Origin: an uncultured Nitrososphaerales archaeon
GTDB taxonomy: Archaea > Thermoproteota > Nitrososphaeria > Nitrososphaerales > JACAEJ01
NCBI GenBank assembly: GCA_938091495.1
Contig: CALLJF010000047.1
Coordinates: 1-32,158 of the forward strand
Direction of reading: 5' to 3'
DNA length: 32,158 nucleotides
The stretch's first letter is position 1; each line of letters begins with the position of its first letter. Below the pieces are notes generated by a model. It was not told the origin of the DNA, did not search any database, and worked only from the letters and a program-made list of their open reading frames with translations. The translations under genes and the position numbers were made by a program. Below are positions 9,488 to 19,445 of this stretch, piece by piece.

Positions 9488-10171
9488 CTATTTCATCGAA
9501 TTCGTCAAATTTTTGAGGTCCTTAAGGGCAAAGATTTCAGTTATTATGGCGATATATCTGTAGAAATTTGAGTTTGATTTCATCAAAGCTGAAACGTATT
9601 CTGGAAGCCATCTTAGCAAGTGCTCTCTTAGGAAAACACTCTCTAAGGCTCTGATCATGTAGGCTTTTTCATATTCATTCTGCTCTACCGCTTCAAGCTC
9701 GTCTTTACATAATCTACCAAGAAATGCAAGCTCCAATCCGATGTGATCCGGAGCGATGAGAGAATCTTTCTTGTAATCATAGCCAGCTATCTTATAGAAG
9801 TTTGCAACATCGAAGGTCGTTGCCCCTAGAAGATCGCCAAAATCATTTGGTCTATCGCCCTTCCTCTCTCTAAAGCAAGACTCATAAGGAGGGACATATA
9901 TGCCGCGTATCGGCACAACAAAGAGCCTGTTGTACTCGTTTAGCAAACCCTCTGCAACCTTCTTATCGAGTCTTATCGATAATTCTCTCAGCAAATTTAC
10001 AGATTCTCTTCCTTCTTTTTTGTAGATAGGTAGTATAGCGTTAAGAATATCAGGGTTGAGTAACCGCTTTAGGCTCTTAAGACTCGGCTTTTCTAAATAG
10101 AATTTCGATAACCATAGGTAGATCCTCATCCTCCCCTTTATCAGACTAATAGTTTCCGATTTCAATGGCAC
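9488..10171 (-). CDS. TorD/DmsD-like molybdoenzyme maturation chaperone
   Basis: LLNEYNRLFVVPIRGIYVPPYESCFRE..YKIAGYDYKKDSLIAPDHIGLELAFLGRLC; located directly downstream of the molybdoenzyme gene. Confidence 0.85.
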   Translation of the reverse strand: MPLKSETISLIKGRMRIYLWLSKFYLEKPSLKSLKRLLNPDILNAILPIYKKEGRESVNLLRELSIRLDKKVAEGLLNEYNRLFVVPIRGIYVPPYESCFRERKGDRPNDFGDLLGATTFDVANFYKIAGYDYKKDSLIAPDHIGLELAFLGRLCKDELEAVEQNEYEKAYMIRALESVFLREHLLRWLPEYVSALMKSNSNFYRYIAIITEIFALKDLKNLTNSMK

Positions 10172-10190
10172 TATGCTAGGAATTAATAAA

Positions 10191-13100
10191 CTAGAGCTTT
10201 GTTAGCTTAACCCTCACACCACTCGTAGGTGAACAGCCAGCAATAGGATCGACGATTGGTGCATTTGTTGTATCATCTATCCTCATAATCTTGTTGACCT
10301 CGACCCCCCTTCCCCTTTTTGGATCAGCCTCAACCGTAGAGTTCCTTACTTTCTCTGAGTTGATCATCACTTCTTCTGCATTCACGATGCTCATGTCCAC
10401 AGACCCATGGCCCCAATGACCATAATGAAACGAAATTGCCACCACGCCCGGTCTTAGAAGGTTCGTTACTCTTACCCTCCCGACTAGACTATCGGATTTT
10501 GACTCTACCCTCACTTGATCTCCATCGTTTAGACCAAGCGCAATTGCGTCTGAAGCATTTACCTCTACAAAGTTCTCTGGCACTAGTTCTAACGCCCATT
10601 TCTCATACATAGTTCTTGATTGAGTATGGATAGCCATCTTGTAAGAAACCAGCGTAAATGGATAATCACTATCTATTTCGTCTAAAATATTTCCCATAGA
10701 ATCTTGAGCTTCCCACCATGTAGCTGTTCCTTCAAAATACTCTCCTGTCATAGAGTGCGTTGTCTTGGCTAGTTTTTCAAGCCAGAAATGAAGCAGTCTT
10801 TTTGCGCCATACTTATGCTGATCATTGATAAACCCGCTCTCAGGGCTTTCGAAGAATCCTCCTCTAGCTATTACATAAACGAATTTTCTCCATTCCTCAG
10901 GCAGAAGGATCTGTTTTGCATAGCTGATAAAGGATTCTGGATAATTATCTTCAACAAAACTTATCTCTTCATCACTTGCATCAGGGACATTGGCGTTGAA
11001 AGCGAGATTAGTGATGGCTCTTACATAGTAATCTTCGGCATTGTTTAGATCATATTTATCATCGATGCCATCATCTCCATACCCAGGCAACCCAAGCCTC
11101 TTCGAAACATCGATTAAAAAGGTCTCTGCGTTTATAGTTCTACCGTCCTCGGTCCTTGCAACCAGCGGCTCTATAGCTGGGACTCTCACACCCATCCATT
11201 TAGCAAGATTGGGTGGATATGGGTTCATTATGCCATACGAACCTTCTAGGTAGGTTACATCTGGGATTATATAATCAGCCAGCATGCTCGTTTCACTTAT
11301 AGTTGTGTCAATAGCAATGTGTAGTGGAACTTTCTCAGGATCTTTCAATGTGTCTATGTATTTATGGCCACAAGGAACTGTGTAAATAGGATTTCCAAAA
11401 TAAGTTATCAAAATCTTACATGGATAGGGATATTTATGATCGATGCTTGATAAAGCTTCGCTCCAAAGTCCTCCGTAAGAATTTGGGAACCATGGTAGAG
11501 TTGCAGGGTATGGATTTTCACCATTTGCTACCTTCCTATTATACTCTGATGTGTTCTCATAGGCAAACTGCTCTCTAGATATAAATACACCCTTTGGACT
11601 TTTCTTTCCTGAGAACTTGGTTAAATCATATCTTCCTGTAGTCCAGCCTACGCTTGCAGAACCAAGGTAGCCTCCTTTCCAGTTGAAGTTACCAATGAGC
11701 ATCTGTAGCATTATAGATGCCAAAACTGTATATGTACCATTGTATTGTGTTGCACAAGACCTATACATCAATATTCCAGCTTTTTTACCATAGCTTGTGA
11801 ATTCCTGTGCAAGCCATTCTATAGTATCTGAAGGTATACCACATATTTCTGACCACTCATTCATGCTCTTTTCAAAGGCTTTCTCCTTAAGTATTTGTAG
11901 AGCGCTCTTCACTTTTACATGATTGCCATCAACATCGATGACTTCACCATCATAGAATAGAACTCCTTTGTTGGTTCCATCGTGAACAACAGGTTTTCCT
12001 GTTAAACTATCTATAACTACATACTTGCCTCCAACTAGTCCTATCTTCTCAGATTTTAAATATTTCCTGTAATCTGAATAAGTTTCATCTGTAACTACTA
12101 GATATGTGGCATCCGTCCATGTGCTTTCCCCATCAGCTTCGGCAGAAGCTTGATTGGGATTCTCCAAATACTTTTGATCGTACTTGTTATTTTCCAATAT
12201 CCATCTTATCATTCCCATGAGCAAAGCTCCGTCTGTTCTTGGTTTGATGGGTATCCATTTGTCAGCATGAGCAGTAACCTTTCCTGCCCTTGGATCGATT
12301 ACAATTAACTTCAGATCTTTGCTCTCCATTCTTCCAGGCAGTATGCTACCAGCAGGCACTAGAGCAGGCTGTCCTGCTTGATATATATCACCAAAAGATA
12401 TTATGAACCTAGCATTCATCACATCGACCCTCATCTGATCTGCATAACCCCCAGTTACAGGATCATATGTCACGAGTTTATGACCAGTTTGGACAGCATT
12501 GGCGCAAACACCATCATGGGCAATGAAGTTTATACTACCGAAGGAATTGCAAAGCCACCTCCTCAAGAATTCTACTCTACCAGGCTGGCCTCTGCCTCTA
12601 AACATGATAACTTGATTTGCTTTCGGACCTAGCTCAGGATTATCAGTGTCTATAAGATCAAAGCTTCTAACCTGCCTAAAACCTTCAACATACCTATCCT
12701 CCCAAACATCACTAAAAATCTGCCCGCCCTCAACAACTTCCTCGATCAATTTCTCCCAAGCTATGGGCTTCCATATCATCGATCCTCTAGGTCCAGCCCT
12801 CTTCAATGGAACTCTAATCCTATAAGGATCGTAAGTCCAGTGTATCCCTTCCTGTCCTTTAAGGCATAGAACCCCGCTTTGACTTAAAGATTCATTTACA
12901 GGTGTATTATAGGGTATAGGATTCCATCTCGTATTGTTCGGATGATAAGGATTCCCATCTATCTTTACTGCTCTACCATCGGCTACCCTCACTCTTATCC
13001 CACATCTAGTGTTACAAGCCAAGCATAGACTGTATACTATCTTCCTATTTGCATCAAGCTCAGTTGGATTTGAGTCTACCCTTTTATACGATGGTATGAA

Positions 13101-13196
13101 GATTTCAGCAACAGTTGGGCTAAATCCAGCTCCAAAGACAGCTAGGGAGCCAACCGCTACTAATCCTTTAAGAAAGTTGCGCCTATCTTCATTCAA
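10191..13196 (-). CDS. Molybdopterin oxidoreductase catalytic subunit (DMSO reductase superfamily, TtrA/ArrA/PsrA-like), Tat-exported
   Basis: Tat signal DRRNFLKGLVAVGSLAVFG; FeS motif CLACNTRCGIRV..GVLCLKGQEG; molybdopterin-binding regions; possible Cys metal ligand in INFIAHDGVCANAV; C-terminal MPT domain. Confidence 0.9.
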   Translation of the reverse strand: MNEDRRNFLKGLVAVGSLAVFGAGFSPTVAEIFIPSYKRVDSNPTELDANRKIVYSLCLACNTRCGIRVRVADGRAVKIDGNPYHPNNTRWNPIPYNTPVNESLSQSGVLCLKGQEGIHWTYDPYRIRVPLKRAGPRGSMIWKPIAWEKLIEEVVEGGQIFSDVWEDRYVEGFRQVRSFDLIDTDNPELGPKANQVIMFRGRGQPGRVEFLRRWLCNSFGSINFIAHDGVCANAVQTGHKLVTYDPVTGGYADQMRVDVMNARFIISFGDIYQAGQPALVPAGSILPGRMESKDLKLIVIDPRAGKVTAHADKWIPIKPRTDGALLMGMIRWILENNKYDQKYLENPNQASAEADGESTWTDATYLVVTDETYSDYRKYLKSEKIGLVGGKYVVIDSLTGKPVVHDGTNKGVLFYDGEVIDVDGNHVKVKSALQILKEKAFEKSMNEWSEICGIPSDTIEWLAQEFTSYGKKAGILMYRSCATQYNGTYTVLASIMLQMLIGNFNWKGGYLGSASVGWTTGRYDLTKFSGKKSPKGVFISREQFAYENTSEYNRKVANGENPYPATLPWFPNSYGGLWSEALSSIDHKYPYPCKILITYFGNPIYTVPCGHKYIDTLKDPEKVPLHIAIDTTISETSMLADYIIPDVTYLEGSYGIMNPYPPNLAKWMGVRVPAIEPLVARTEDGRTINAETFLIDVSKRLGLPGYGDDGIDDKYDLNNAEDYYVRAITNLAFNANVPDASDEEISFVEDNYPESFISYAKQILLPEEWRKFVYVIARGGFFESPESGFINDQHKYGAKRLLHFWLEKLAKTTHSMTGEYFEGTATWWEAQDSMGNILDEIDSDYPFTLVSYKMAIHTQSRTMYEKWALELVPENFVEVNASDAIALGLNDGDQVRVESKSDSLVGRVRVTNLLRPGVVAISFHYGHWGHGSVDMSIVNAEEVMINSEKVRNSTVEADPKRGRGVEVNKIMRIDDTTNAPIVDPIAGCSPTSGVRVKLTKL

Positions 13197-14328
13197 TAGT
13201 CTTCACCTTAACCTCGATCTTCCAAGGCACGATTAACAATAAGATCATTATTATAAAGAGGGGCAGGAAGAGGATCGATATTGCTGTGACTAGCCCAAAC
13301 CTTCCAAATATAGGTATAGAATATTCCAATATGCCTTCTGCCGTTCTTGAGATAAGTTGCCCACCTATGACTGTATTCCACCTATATGCAAAAACGCCTA
13401 TGATGGCTATAATAGAGACGACAGATACCCAAAGCGAAGACCTTCTTACGCTTGGCACGATTAAGAGAAGCAAAGGTAACGTTGCACCAAAGAGGAGTTG
13501 AATGCCTACAAATGATGTAGCAAGCTTATTAAAAAATACCTCTTGGACCACAAGCCATTCTTCATACCTCATAAATGATCTAAAAAGAATCTCTAAGAGT
13601 TGAAAGGATAGATCTAAGATAATGAACCATCCTAGAAATCTTGCAGCATGATTTAGCAAGTCACGATCAACCATTCCTTTCGATACTTTTTCGGCAATCA
13701 CATAGGCGACTATGAGGAGGGCAATACCAGATACAATGGCTGAAATGAGGAAGGATACAGGCATTATGGGCGTTGCCCACCACACTCCTGCCTTCATAGA
13801 GCCAAAGACAAAGCCGACATAAGCATGAAATAGAGATGCTACAGGTATCCCGATCAGAGCGATGCCCTTAATCATCCTTTTATCTCTTTTCAGACCTTCT
13901 TCAGATATTTTTTTGCGACCAAGGGCTAAGGCTCTGTAAAAAACCCTCTTAATGCCAGCAGATAAGTTCGCTTTGTTAACGAAGAAAGCAGAGTAGATGA
14001 GTAAGGCTTCTACTACCATTAGCAATACGTAAGAGACGAGCAGGTAGCCAAAGATAGCCATTGGCGATGATAGATTAGGGGTGAGGTATATCTCAAAGGC
14101 TCTAGAGGGTTGTTTTAGATCTGCGATAAGAGGTAGCGGTGATGAAACTATGAAGGCTATCGAAATTATTAGGGCAAGCCTACTTACCTTCTCGAATCTT
14201 TCAATGCCGAAGACGTAGTAGAGGGTGGAGACTATGAATGAACCGGCAACGATCCCTGTCAGCATAGGGTATAAGGCTATCAGAATGCCCCAATAGACCT
14301 CTTCATTAGGAAGAACATAGCCTACCAC
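13189..14328 (-). CDS. NrfD/PsrC/TtrC-like polytopic membrane subunit
   Basis: 379 aa, multiple TM segments, located between the FeS and Mo subunits; overlaps the catalytic subunit start. Confidence 0.8.
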   Translation of the reverse strand: MVGYVLPNEEVYWGILIALYPMLTGIVAGSFIVSTLYYVFGIERFEKVSRLALIISIAFIVSSPLPLIADLKQPSRAFEIYLTPNLSSPMAIFGYLLVSYVLLMVVEALLIYSAFFVNKANLSAGIKRVFYRALALGRKKISEEGLKRDKRMIKGIALIGIPVASLFHAYVGFVFGSMKAGVWWATPIMPVSFLISAIVSGIALLIVAYVIAEKVSKGMVDRDLLNHAARFLGWFIILDLSFQLLEILFRSFMRYEEWLVVQEVFFNKLATSFVGIQLLFGATLPLLLLIVPSVRRSSLWVSVVSIIAIIGVFAYRWNTVIGGQLISRTAEGILEYSIPIFGRFGLVTAISILFLPLFIIMILLLIVPWKIEVKVKTIE

Positions 14329-14334
14329 TCTTTA

Positions 14335-15039
14335 TCACTTCGCTGCACTTACATCTAGGCCTATGTAGTAAACTTGAGGTTCTGTTCCTAACTGAGGTTT
14401 TAAGACCATTACGCGCTTAGTAGAAACCAATCTTGAGACCTCACTATTAGGATCGTTCAAGTCCCCGAAGACCCTTGCCCCACCAACACAGGTATCTACA
14501 CAAGCAGGGTGCAAGCCCTGATCAACCCTCTGAACGCAGAAGGTACATTTGTCAGCCGTATGCTTTACAGGGTCAAAATATCTGACAGCATAAGGACAGG
14601 CTTGAATGCAAGCCCCACAACCTATGCACCATTCATAATTTATGAGGACCAGCCCGTCTTCCCTTCTGTAAGTGGCTTTTACAGGACAGGCTTGAACACA
14701 TGGTGGCTTATCACATTGATTACATAGCTTTGGAGCAAAAAAGAGTGAGGCATTCGGGTACTCTCCTTTCTCATGCTCTTCGACCCATGTTCTAAAAACA
14801 CCCAGAGGGACGTTGTTCTCTGCTTTACATGAAGCAACGCAAGCATGGCAGCCGATACATTTTTCTATGTTTATGACCATAGCAAATCTCTTACCAGCAG
14901 TATTTGCTGAAGTCTCTGCTCTAATAGGCTTTAGAGAGACGATTAAACCCGATATAGTTATTGCGGTTGTAATTCCAGCAGCCTTAAGGAATTGTCTTCG
15001 ATCTCTTTTGAAAGGTTTTTCCTCATATTTTCCTTTCAA
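14335..15039 (-). CDS. Tat-exported 4Fe-4S ferredoxin subunit, TtrB-like
   Basis: RRQFLKAAG Tat motif; CIGCHACVASCKAENN, LCNQCDKPPCVQACP, CIGCGACIQACPY, CTFCVQRVDQGLHPACVDTC clusters. Confidence 0.9.
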   Translation of the reverse strand: MKGKYEEKPFKRDRRQFLKAAGITTAITISGLIVSLKPIRAETSANTAGKRFAMVINIEKCIGCHACVASCKAENNVPLGVFRTWVEEHEKGEYPNASLFFAPKLCNQCDKPPCVQACPVKATYRREDGLVLINYEWCIGCGACIQACPYAVRYFDPVKHTADKCTFCVQRVDQGLHPACVDTCVGGARVFGDLNDPNSEVSRLVSTKRVMVLKPQLGTEPQVYYIGLDVSAAK

Positions 15040-15069
15040 ATCATCATCTCACACCATAACGGCGTTGTA

Positions 15070-15112
15070 GCATATAAATTTTTATAAATATCATATGTTA
15101 AAACAGAGATTG
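15070..15112. promoter_or_regulatory. Divergent promoter region with TATA-like elements on both strands
   Basis: AT-rich catataaatttttataaatatcatatg between the ttrB-like gene (-) and the molybdate transporter (+). Confidence 0.5.
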
Positions 15113-15119
15113 TATCCAG

Positions 15120-16277
15120 TTGAGAGAACGCTACAAATTCTTTAGGACAAAGGCTCATGAATTCAGATTTTCTCTGAATGAAATTTCAGGGTCTTTAGGA
15201 GACCTTGGCACTTTGATGCCATTTGTAGTGAGCTTAGCTCTAGTAGGTTCTGCAAGTGCTTCAGGGATTCTGATATGGTTTGGTTTATTCTACATATTAT
15301 CTGGGTTCATCTTTGGCATTCCCATCGCTGTTCAGCCTATGAAGGCTATAGGTGCTTTGGCTATAACTCGTAATTATGGATCTGGTTTTTTAGTAGCATC
15401 TGGTATGATAACTGGTGGTGTAATTTTGCTCGCTAGTCGTTTAAAATTACTCAGCCTTTTACAAAGGGTTACGCCAAAATCTGTCGTAGTAGGGATTCAA
15501 TTGGCTCTTGGTCTTCAGCTAATTCTTCAAAGCATCAAGTACTCTGGAGTCTCTCCCATTTTTGGATACAATGATCTCTACTTGGCTCTTCTGAGCTTTT
15601 TGATAGTACTTATACCCTTTAAGGTAAAGAGATTCCCAGCCGCTCTTTTACTCCTTATAATCGGGGTAACTCTGTCCCTTCTCATAAATCCGTGGCTCAT
15701 AAGTCTGATAGTGCCTAACTTTGATTTGCCTGAGATAATTCTACCAACAATAAATGATCTTCAAGGAGGAATAGAAGCTGCTATGGCACAGATTCCCTTA
15801 ACGATGACTAACTCTCTGCTTGCAACTACAGCTTTGGCAACAAAATTGTTTCCATCAAAAAGCATTAAGATAGACACTATAGCAGGGACTGTCTCAGCCA
15901 TGAGTGCTTTGTCCCCGATTTTTGGTGGCATGCCCATGTGCCATGGTGCTGGTGGCTTGGCAGGATGGTATAGGTTTGGGGCACGCACAGGAGGTAGCAT
16001 GATCTTCTTTGGAATTGCTTTATTCACACTCGGACTTTTCTTTGGTAACTTTTCTCTTCAGCTTATGAAGGCTTTTCCATTAAGCATTCTTGGGGTTATG
16101 CTAATGGTCGTTGGGTTAGAACTTTTATTGCAGGCAAAAAACCTGAAAAGCATAGTGGGGCTCTTTATAGCTTTGCTCACAGCCATTTTAAGCATTGTTA
16201 GCAACATGATCATAGGAGTGGTTTTCGGATTCTTGATCGTTTACATTTTAAGGAAATTTGGTAAGATAGTAAGGTGA
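15120..16277 (+). CDS. MOT1-type molybdate/sulfate transporter
   Basis: FSLNEISGSLGDLGTLMPFVVSLAL, FGIPIAVQPMKAIGALAI, FGGMPMCHGAGGLAGWYRFGARTGGS; TTG start. Confidence 0.88.
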   Translation: MRERYKFFRTKAHEFRFSLNEISGSLGDLGTLMPFVVSLALVGSASASGILIWFGLFYILSGFIFGIPIAVQPMKAIGALAITRNYGSGFLVASGMITGGVILLASRLKLLSLLQRVTPKSVVVGIQLALGLQLILQSIKYSGVSPIFGYNDLYLALLSFLIVLIPFKVKRFPAALLLLIIGVTLSLLINPWLISLIVPNFDLPEIILPTINDLQGGIEAAMAQIPLTMTNSLLATTALATKLFPSKSIKIDTIAGTVSAMSALSPIFGGMPMCHGAGGLAGWYRFGARTGGSMIFFGIALFTLGLFFGNFSLQLMKAFPLSILGVMLMVVGLELLLQAKNLKSIVGLFIALLTAILSIVSNMIIGVVFGFLIVYILRKFGKIVR

Positions 16278-16286
16278 AATAATACT

Positions 16287-17564
16287 ATGCAAAGGTCTGA
16301 TCAGAAAAGAGTCCTTAAGCTCATATCTGTTGAGGAAGGTTTAGATATAGTCTCTAACAAGTTGAACTTAAAGCCTTTAGATAGTGAGATAGTTCCATTA
16401 TACGACTCTCTTGGAAGGGTTCTAGGAGAGGATGTAATATCAGATCAGGATATACCTTACTTCGATAGGGCTGCCATGGACGGTTACGCTTTAAAATCTA
16501 AGGAAACAAAAGAAGCTTCTAGGGATAAATTTGTCAGATTGAGGATAGTGGGCAAAATCTTTCCGGAGGATTTTGGGGCTAAATTTAAGATAGAGGATGG
16601 AGAGGTCGCTTACGTTGCCTGTGGTGCTCCTTTGCCCTTAGGTGCCGATGCTGTGATAAGAGTTGAAGAGACGATACTGCTTGATGATGAGATCGAAGTC
16701 TATCGTCCTTTAACTCCATGGGAGAATGTATCAAAGGTTGGGGAGGATGTAAAAAAAGGAAACCTAATCCTCAGAAAAGGGCATCTTTTAAGGGCTCAGG
16801 ACGTGGGTCTTTTAGCCGCCTTAAAGAAAAAAGATTTGAAGGTATTCGGTAAGCCTAAAGTGGCTATAATATCCGTTGGTGACGAGCTTATGGATTTATC
16901 GATGAACGATCAAGACAAGATAGTGAACAACTATGCTATAGTGATCTCGGGCCTATTATCTGAGCTCAAAGCCATGCCTATGATTTTAGGGGTAGTAAAA
17001 GATGACTTAGAAGAAATCAAGAAGGAAATAGACAAAGCTTTAGAAAAGGCAGATATCGTTATCACTATAGGCGGCTGTTCTGTCGGGGTGAAAGATTTAG
17101 TTCCAGACGCTGTGAACGCCCTTGGAGAGCCAGGAATAATCTTTCATGGCATAAAAATGAGTCCAGGCAAGGTTACTGGAGTAGGCATGATCAAAAATAA
17201 GCCAATTGTTATGCTTCCAGGCCAGATAGTCTCCGCCGTTGCAGGGTTTTATTTTTTTGTAGTTCCTATTATCAATAGGCTCAGCGGTCTCGATATAGTT
17301 CAAACCCTCCCTATCATCGAAGGAGAATTGGCTGAAGAGGTCAAGGCTAAGCCCGGGCTTGACACATTCCTTCTAGTAAAAGTGAGCAAAGAATCGATAG
17401 TAGAGCCTCTACCAAAAGGTAGAAACGTCTTGTTCAATTTGGTAAAAGCCAACGGATATACAGTGATCCCAAGTGGTAAGGCTTTAAGAAAAGGAGAAAA
17501 GGTTAAAGTAAGTATATTCGATACGAAGGGATTAACTGACTCTATTTTTAATTATGGTCGGTAG
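16287..17564 (+). CDS. moeA: Molybdopterin molybdenumtransferase MoeA
   Basis: DQDIPYFDRAAMDGYALKS, VAIISVGDELMD, VITIGGCSVGVKDLV, GIKMSPGKVTGVGMIKNKPIVMLPGQIVSAVAGFYFFVVP. Confidence 0.93.
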   Translation: MQRSDQKRVLKLISVEEGLDIVSNKLNLKPLDSEIVPLYDSLGRVLGEDVISDQDIPYFDRAAMDGYALKSKETKEASRDKFVRLRIVGKIFPEDFGAKFKIEDGEVAYVACGAPLPLGADAVIRVEETILLDDEIEVYRPLTPWENVSKVGEDVKKGNLILRKGHLLRAQDVGLLAALKKKDLKVFGKPKVAIISVGDELMDLSMNDQDKIVNNYAIVISGLLSELKAMPMILGVVKDDLEEIKKEIDKALEKADIVITIGGCSVGVKDLVPDAVNALGEPGIIFHGIKMSPGKVTGVGMIKNKPIVMLPGQIVSAVAGFYFFVVPIINRLSGLDIVQTLPIIEGELAEEVKAKPGLDTFLLVKVSKESIVEPLPKGRNVLFNLVKANGYTVIPSGKALRKGEKVKVSIFDTKGLTDSIFNYGR

Positions 17565-17647
17565 GAAACCAAAAGTCCTGTAGATGTCTAAACCATCAAC
17601 AGAAAAATCATCACAGCCAGAGAGAATATTCGTATTAATTTCAAAAA

Positions 17648-18202
17648 TTAGTTGGAGCTTTTGGAAAAGAATTCTACACACTTTCCTCTTTTCTGAGGTA
17701 TTATCTTTACCTTTGCTTCTTTAAACTCTTTAGATAGCTCTTTACCCTCAAAGTAACGGTCTAAGAATATTGCTAAAGCTGAGCATTCAGAGTGAGGTTC
17801 ATTACCAATGGCAACATTAAAATCTGATACATCTTCAGAGTAAAATTCTGGCGGGACTTTTTGGCTGCCTACTATTACCATAACATCCTTGCCCAATGAC
17901 TTTATCCTTTCCAATACATCGCTAGCATCTATATTCTCACCGTAGGCTGTTAGATGAACAACAATTCCTCCTTTCTCTCTCCATTCTTTTACTGCTTTTC
18001 TCCACGGGATGCCCATCTTAAGAAAGAAAGGTCCACCAAACCTCTCTACAACTTTTTCAACAGTGTTTTTGATGTCTTTATCCTCCACATCGGATAGTAT
18101 CACTCCAGATGCGCCAAGGGCACGAGCAGTCAATATAACGTGAGTAGTCAATCTCTCATCTCTTAAACGATGCCCCCATCTTAAGACTACAACTTCTGCC
18201 AT
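17648..18202 (-). CDS. tRNA (cytidine(56)-2'-O)-methyltransferase aTrm56
   Basis: [74 protein letters not shown]. Confidence 0.92.
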   Translation of the reverse strand: MAEVVVLRWGHRLRDERLTTHVILTARALGASGVILSDVEDKDIKNTVEKVVERFGGPFFLKMGIPWRKAVKEWREKGGIVVHLTAYGENIDASDVLERIKSLGKDVMVIVGSQKVPPEFYSEDVSDFNVAIGNEPHSECSALAIFLDRYFEGKELSKEFKEAKVKIIPQKRGKCVEFFSKSSN

Positions 18203-18252
18203 TTTACTTCACAATTCATTCATATTCATGATAATTTGCTTAAACTTTCCTT

Positions 18253-19401
18253 TTATGCGCTAGTTAAAGAAGTTGGGACACGGGCATAAACCATCTCGCT
18301 TATCTTAGACTTTAGTGCATCTATGCCAAAGCCGGTCTTTGCCGAAGTTATCACAACATCTTGAGGCACCATGCCAAGGGCTTTTATCTTATCTTCAGTT
18401 TCATCCATATTTGTGAGGTCGAACTTGTTAAAGATAGGAAGGACATTTAAAGGAGAGACGCCAAGCTCGGCAAGAACGCTTACACAGCTTTGATATTTTC
18501 TAATCATATTTTCAAGAGGTTCACTGGCATCTATTACCAAAAGAACTAAGTTGGCATGAGTCAACTCCTCTAAGGTTGCCTTGAAGGCTTCTATCATGTA
18601 TGGTGGGAGTCTGCTGATAAAGCCAACTGTATCCGATACTAAAACTCTTGATCCCGATAATTGCAGACTTCTCGTAGTGGTTGTGAGGGTTGTAAAAAGA
18701 CCTTTGTCTGTATCTTTTCTCTCATTTACAAGTATGTTGAAAAGGCTCGTTTTACCTGCTCCGGTATAACCTGCAAAAGAAATCAGAGGCAAGTTAGTTC
18801 TAAGCCTTTGAAATCTGTATAGCTCACGTCTTTTGCTGACCCGCTTTAATTTTTTCGTTATTATGGCTATCCTCTTTTTTATCATCCTGTAATAGTCATC
18901 TACATCATACCTGCCTAAGCCAAAGAACCCCGGTTGCTCTCCCATCTTAGCCAGCCTTACTTTCTCTCTTGCTCTAGGGATTTCGTACCTTAGCTCAGCA
19001 AGTTGAACTTGCAACTTCGCCTCGGCGCTGGATGCTCTTTTATTAAATATCTCAAGGATCAGTCTTTCTCTATTGATGACTTCTACTCCAGTAAGCTTTG
19101 CAAGATTATAGATTTGAACTGATCTTAGTTTCTCATCAAATAGAATTGCATCAGCATTTAAATCCTTTAGAGTGCTTTTCAACTCTTCAGCCTTTCCCGA
19201 GCCCATACCATACTTGGCTTTGGATAGATACCTTTGAGTAATGAGCTTAGCTACCTCATAGCCTCCTGCTTCAGCCAAGCCCAAGGCTTCTTGTATTACA
19301 AATTTATCAGGGTATGTGACAAGAATTGCCTTCTTCAAGCAATCTATCTTATTTTTACGAATAAGATAAACGTTATCCCTAAAAGACTGCTCAAAGAGCA
19401 T
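18253..19401 (-). CDS. hflX: GTPase HflX
   Basis: YGMGSGKAEELKSTLKDLNADAILFDEKL, FAGYTGAGKTSLFNIL, VLVSDTVGFISRLPPYMIEAFKATLEE. Confidence 0.93.
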   Translation of the reverse strand: MLFEQSFRDNVYLIRKNKIDCLKKAILVTYPDKFVIQEALGLAEAGGYEVAKLITQRYLSKAKYGMGSGKAEELKSTLKDLNADAILFDEKLRSVQIYNLAKLTGVEVINRERLILEIFNKRASSAEAKLQVQLAELRYEIPRAREKVRLAKMGEQPGFFGLGRYDVDDYYRMIKKRIAIITKKLKRVSKRRELYRFQRLRTNLPLISFAGYTGAGKTSLFNILVNERKDTDKGLFTTLTTTTRSLQLSGSRVLVSDTVGFISRLPPYMIEAFKATLEELTHANLVLLVIDASEPLENMIRKYQSCVSVLAELGVSPLNVLPIFNKFDLTNMDETEDKIKALGMVPQDVVITSAKTGFGIDALKSKISEMVYARVPTSLTSA

Positions 19402-19445
19402 AAAGAATATATGAAAATAATGGTTATTATGACTTTAGTGAAATC

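Noticed and set aside
12378-12632. ORFs antisense to the molybdopterin oxidoreductase (also 10788..11048, 11041..11253, 13009..13236)
   Set aside because: All lie inside a 1001-aa CDS with clear domain motifs; shadow ORFs.
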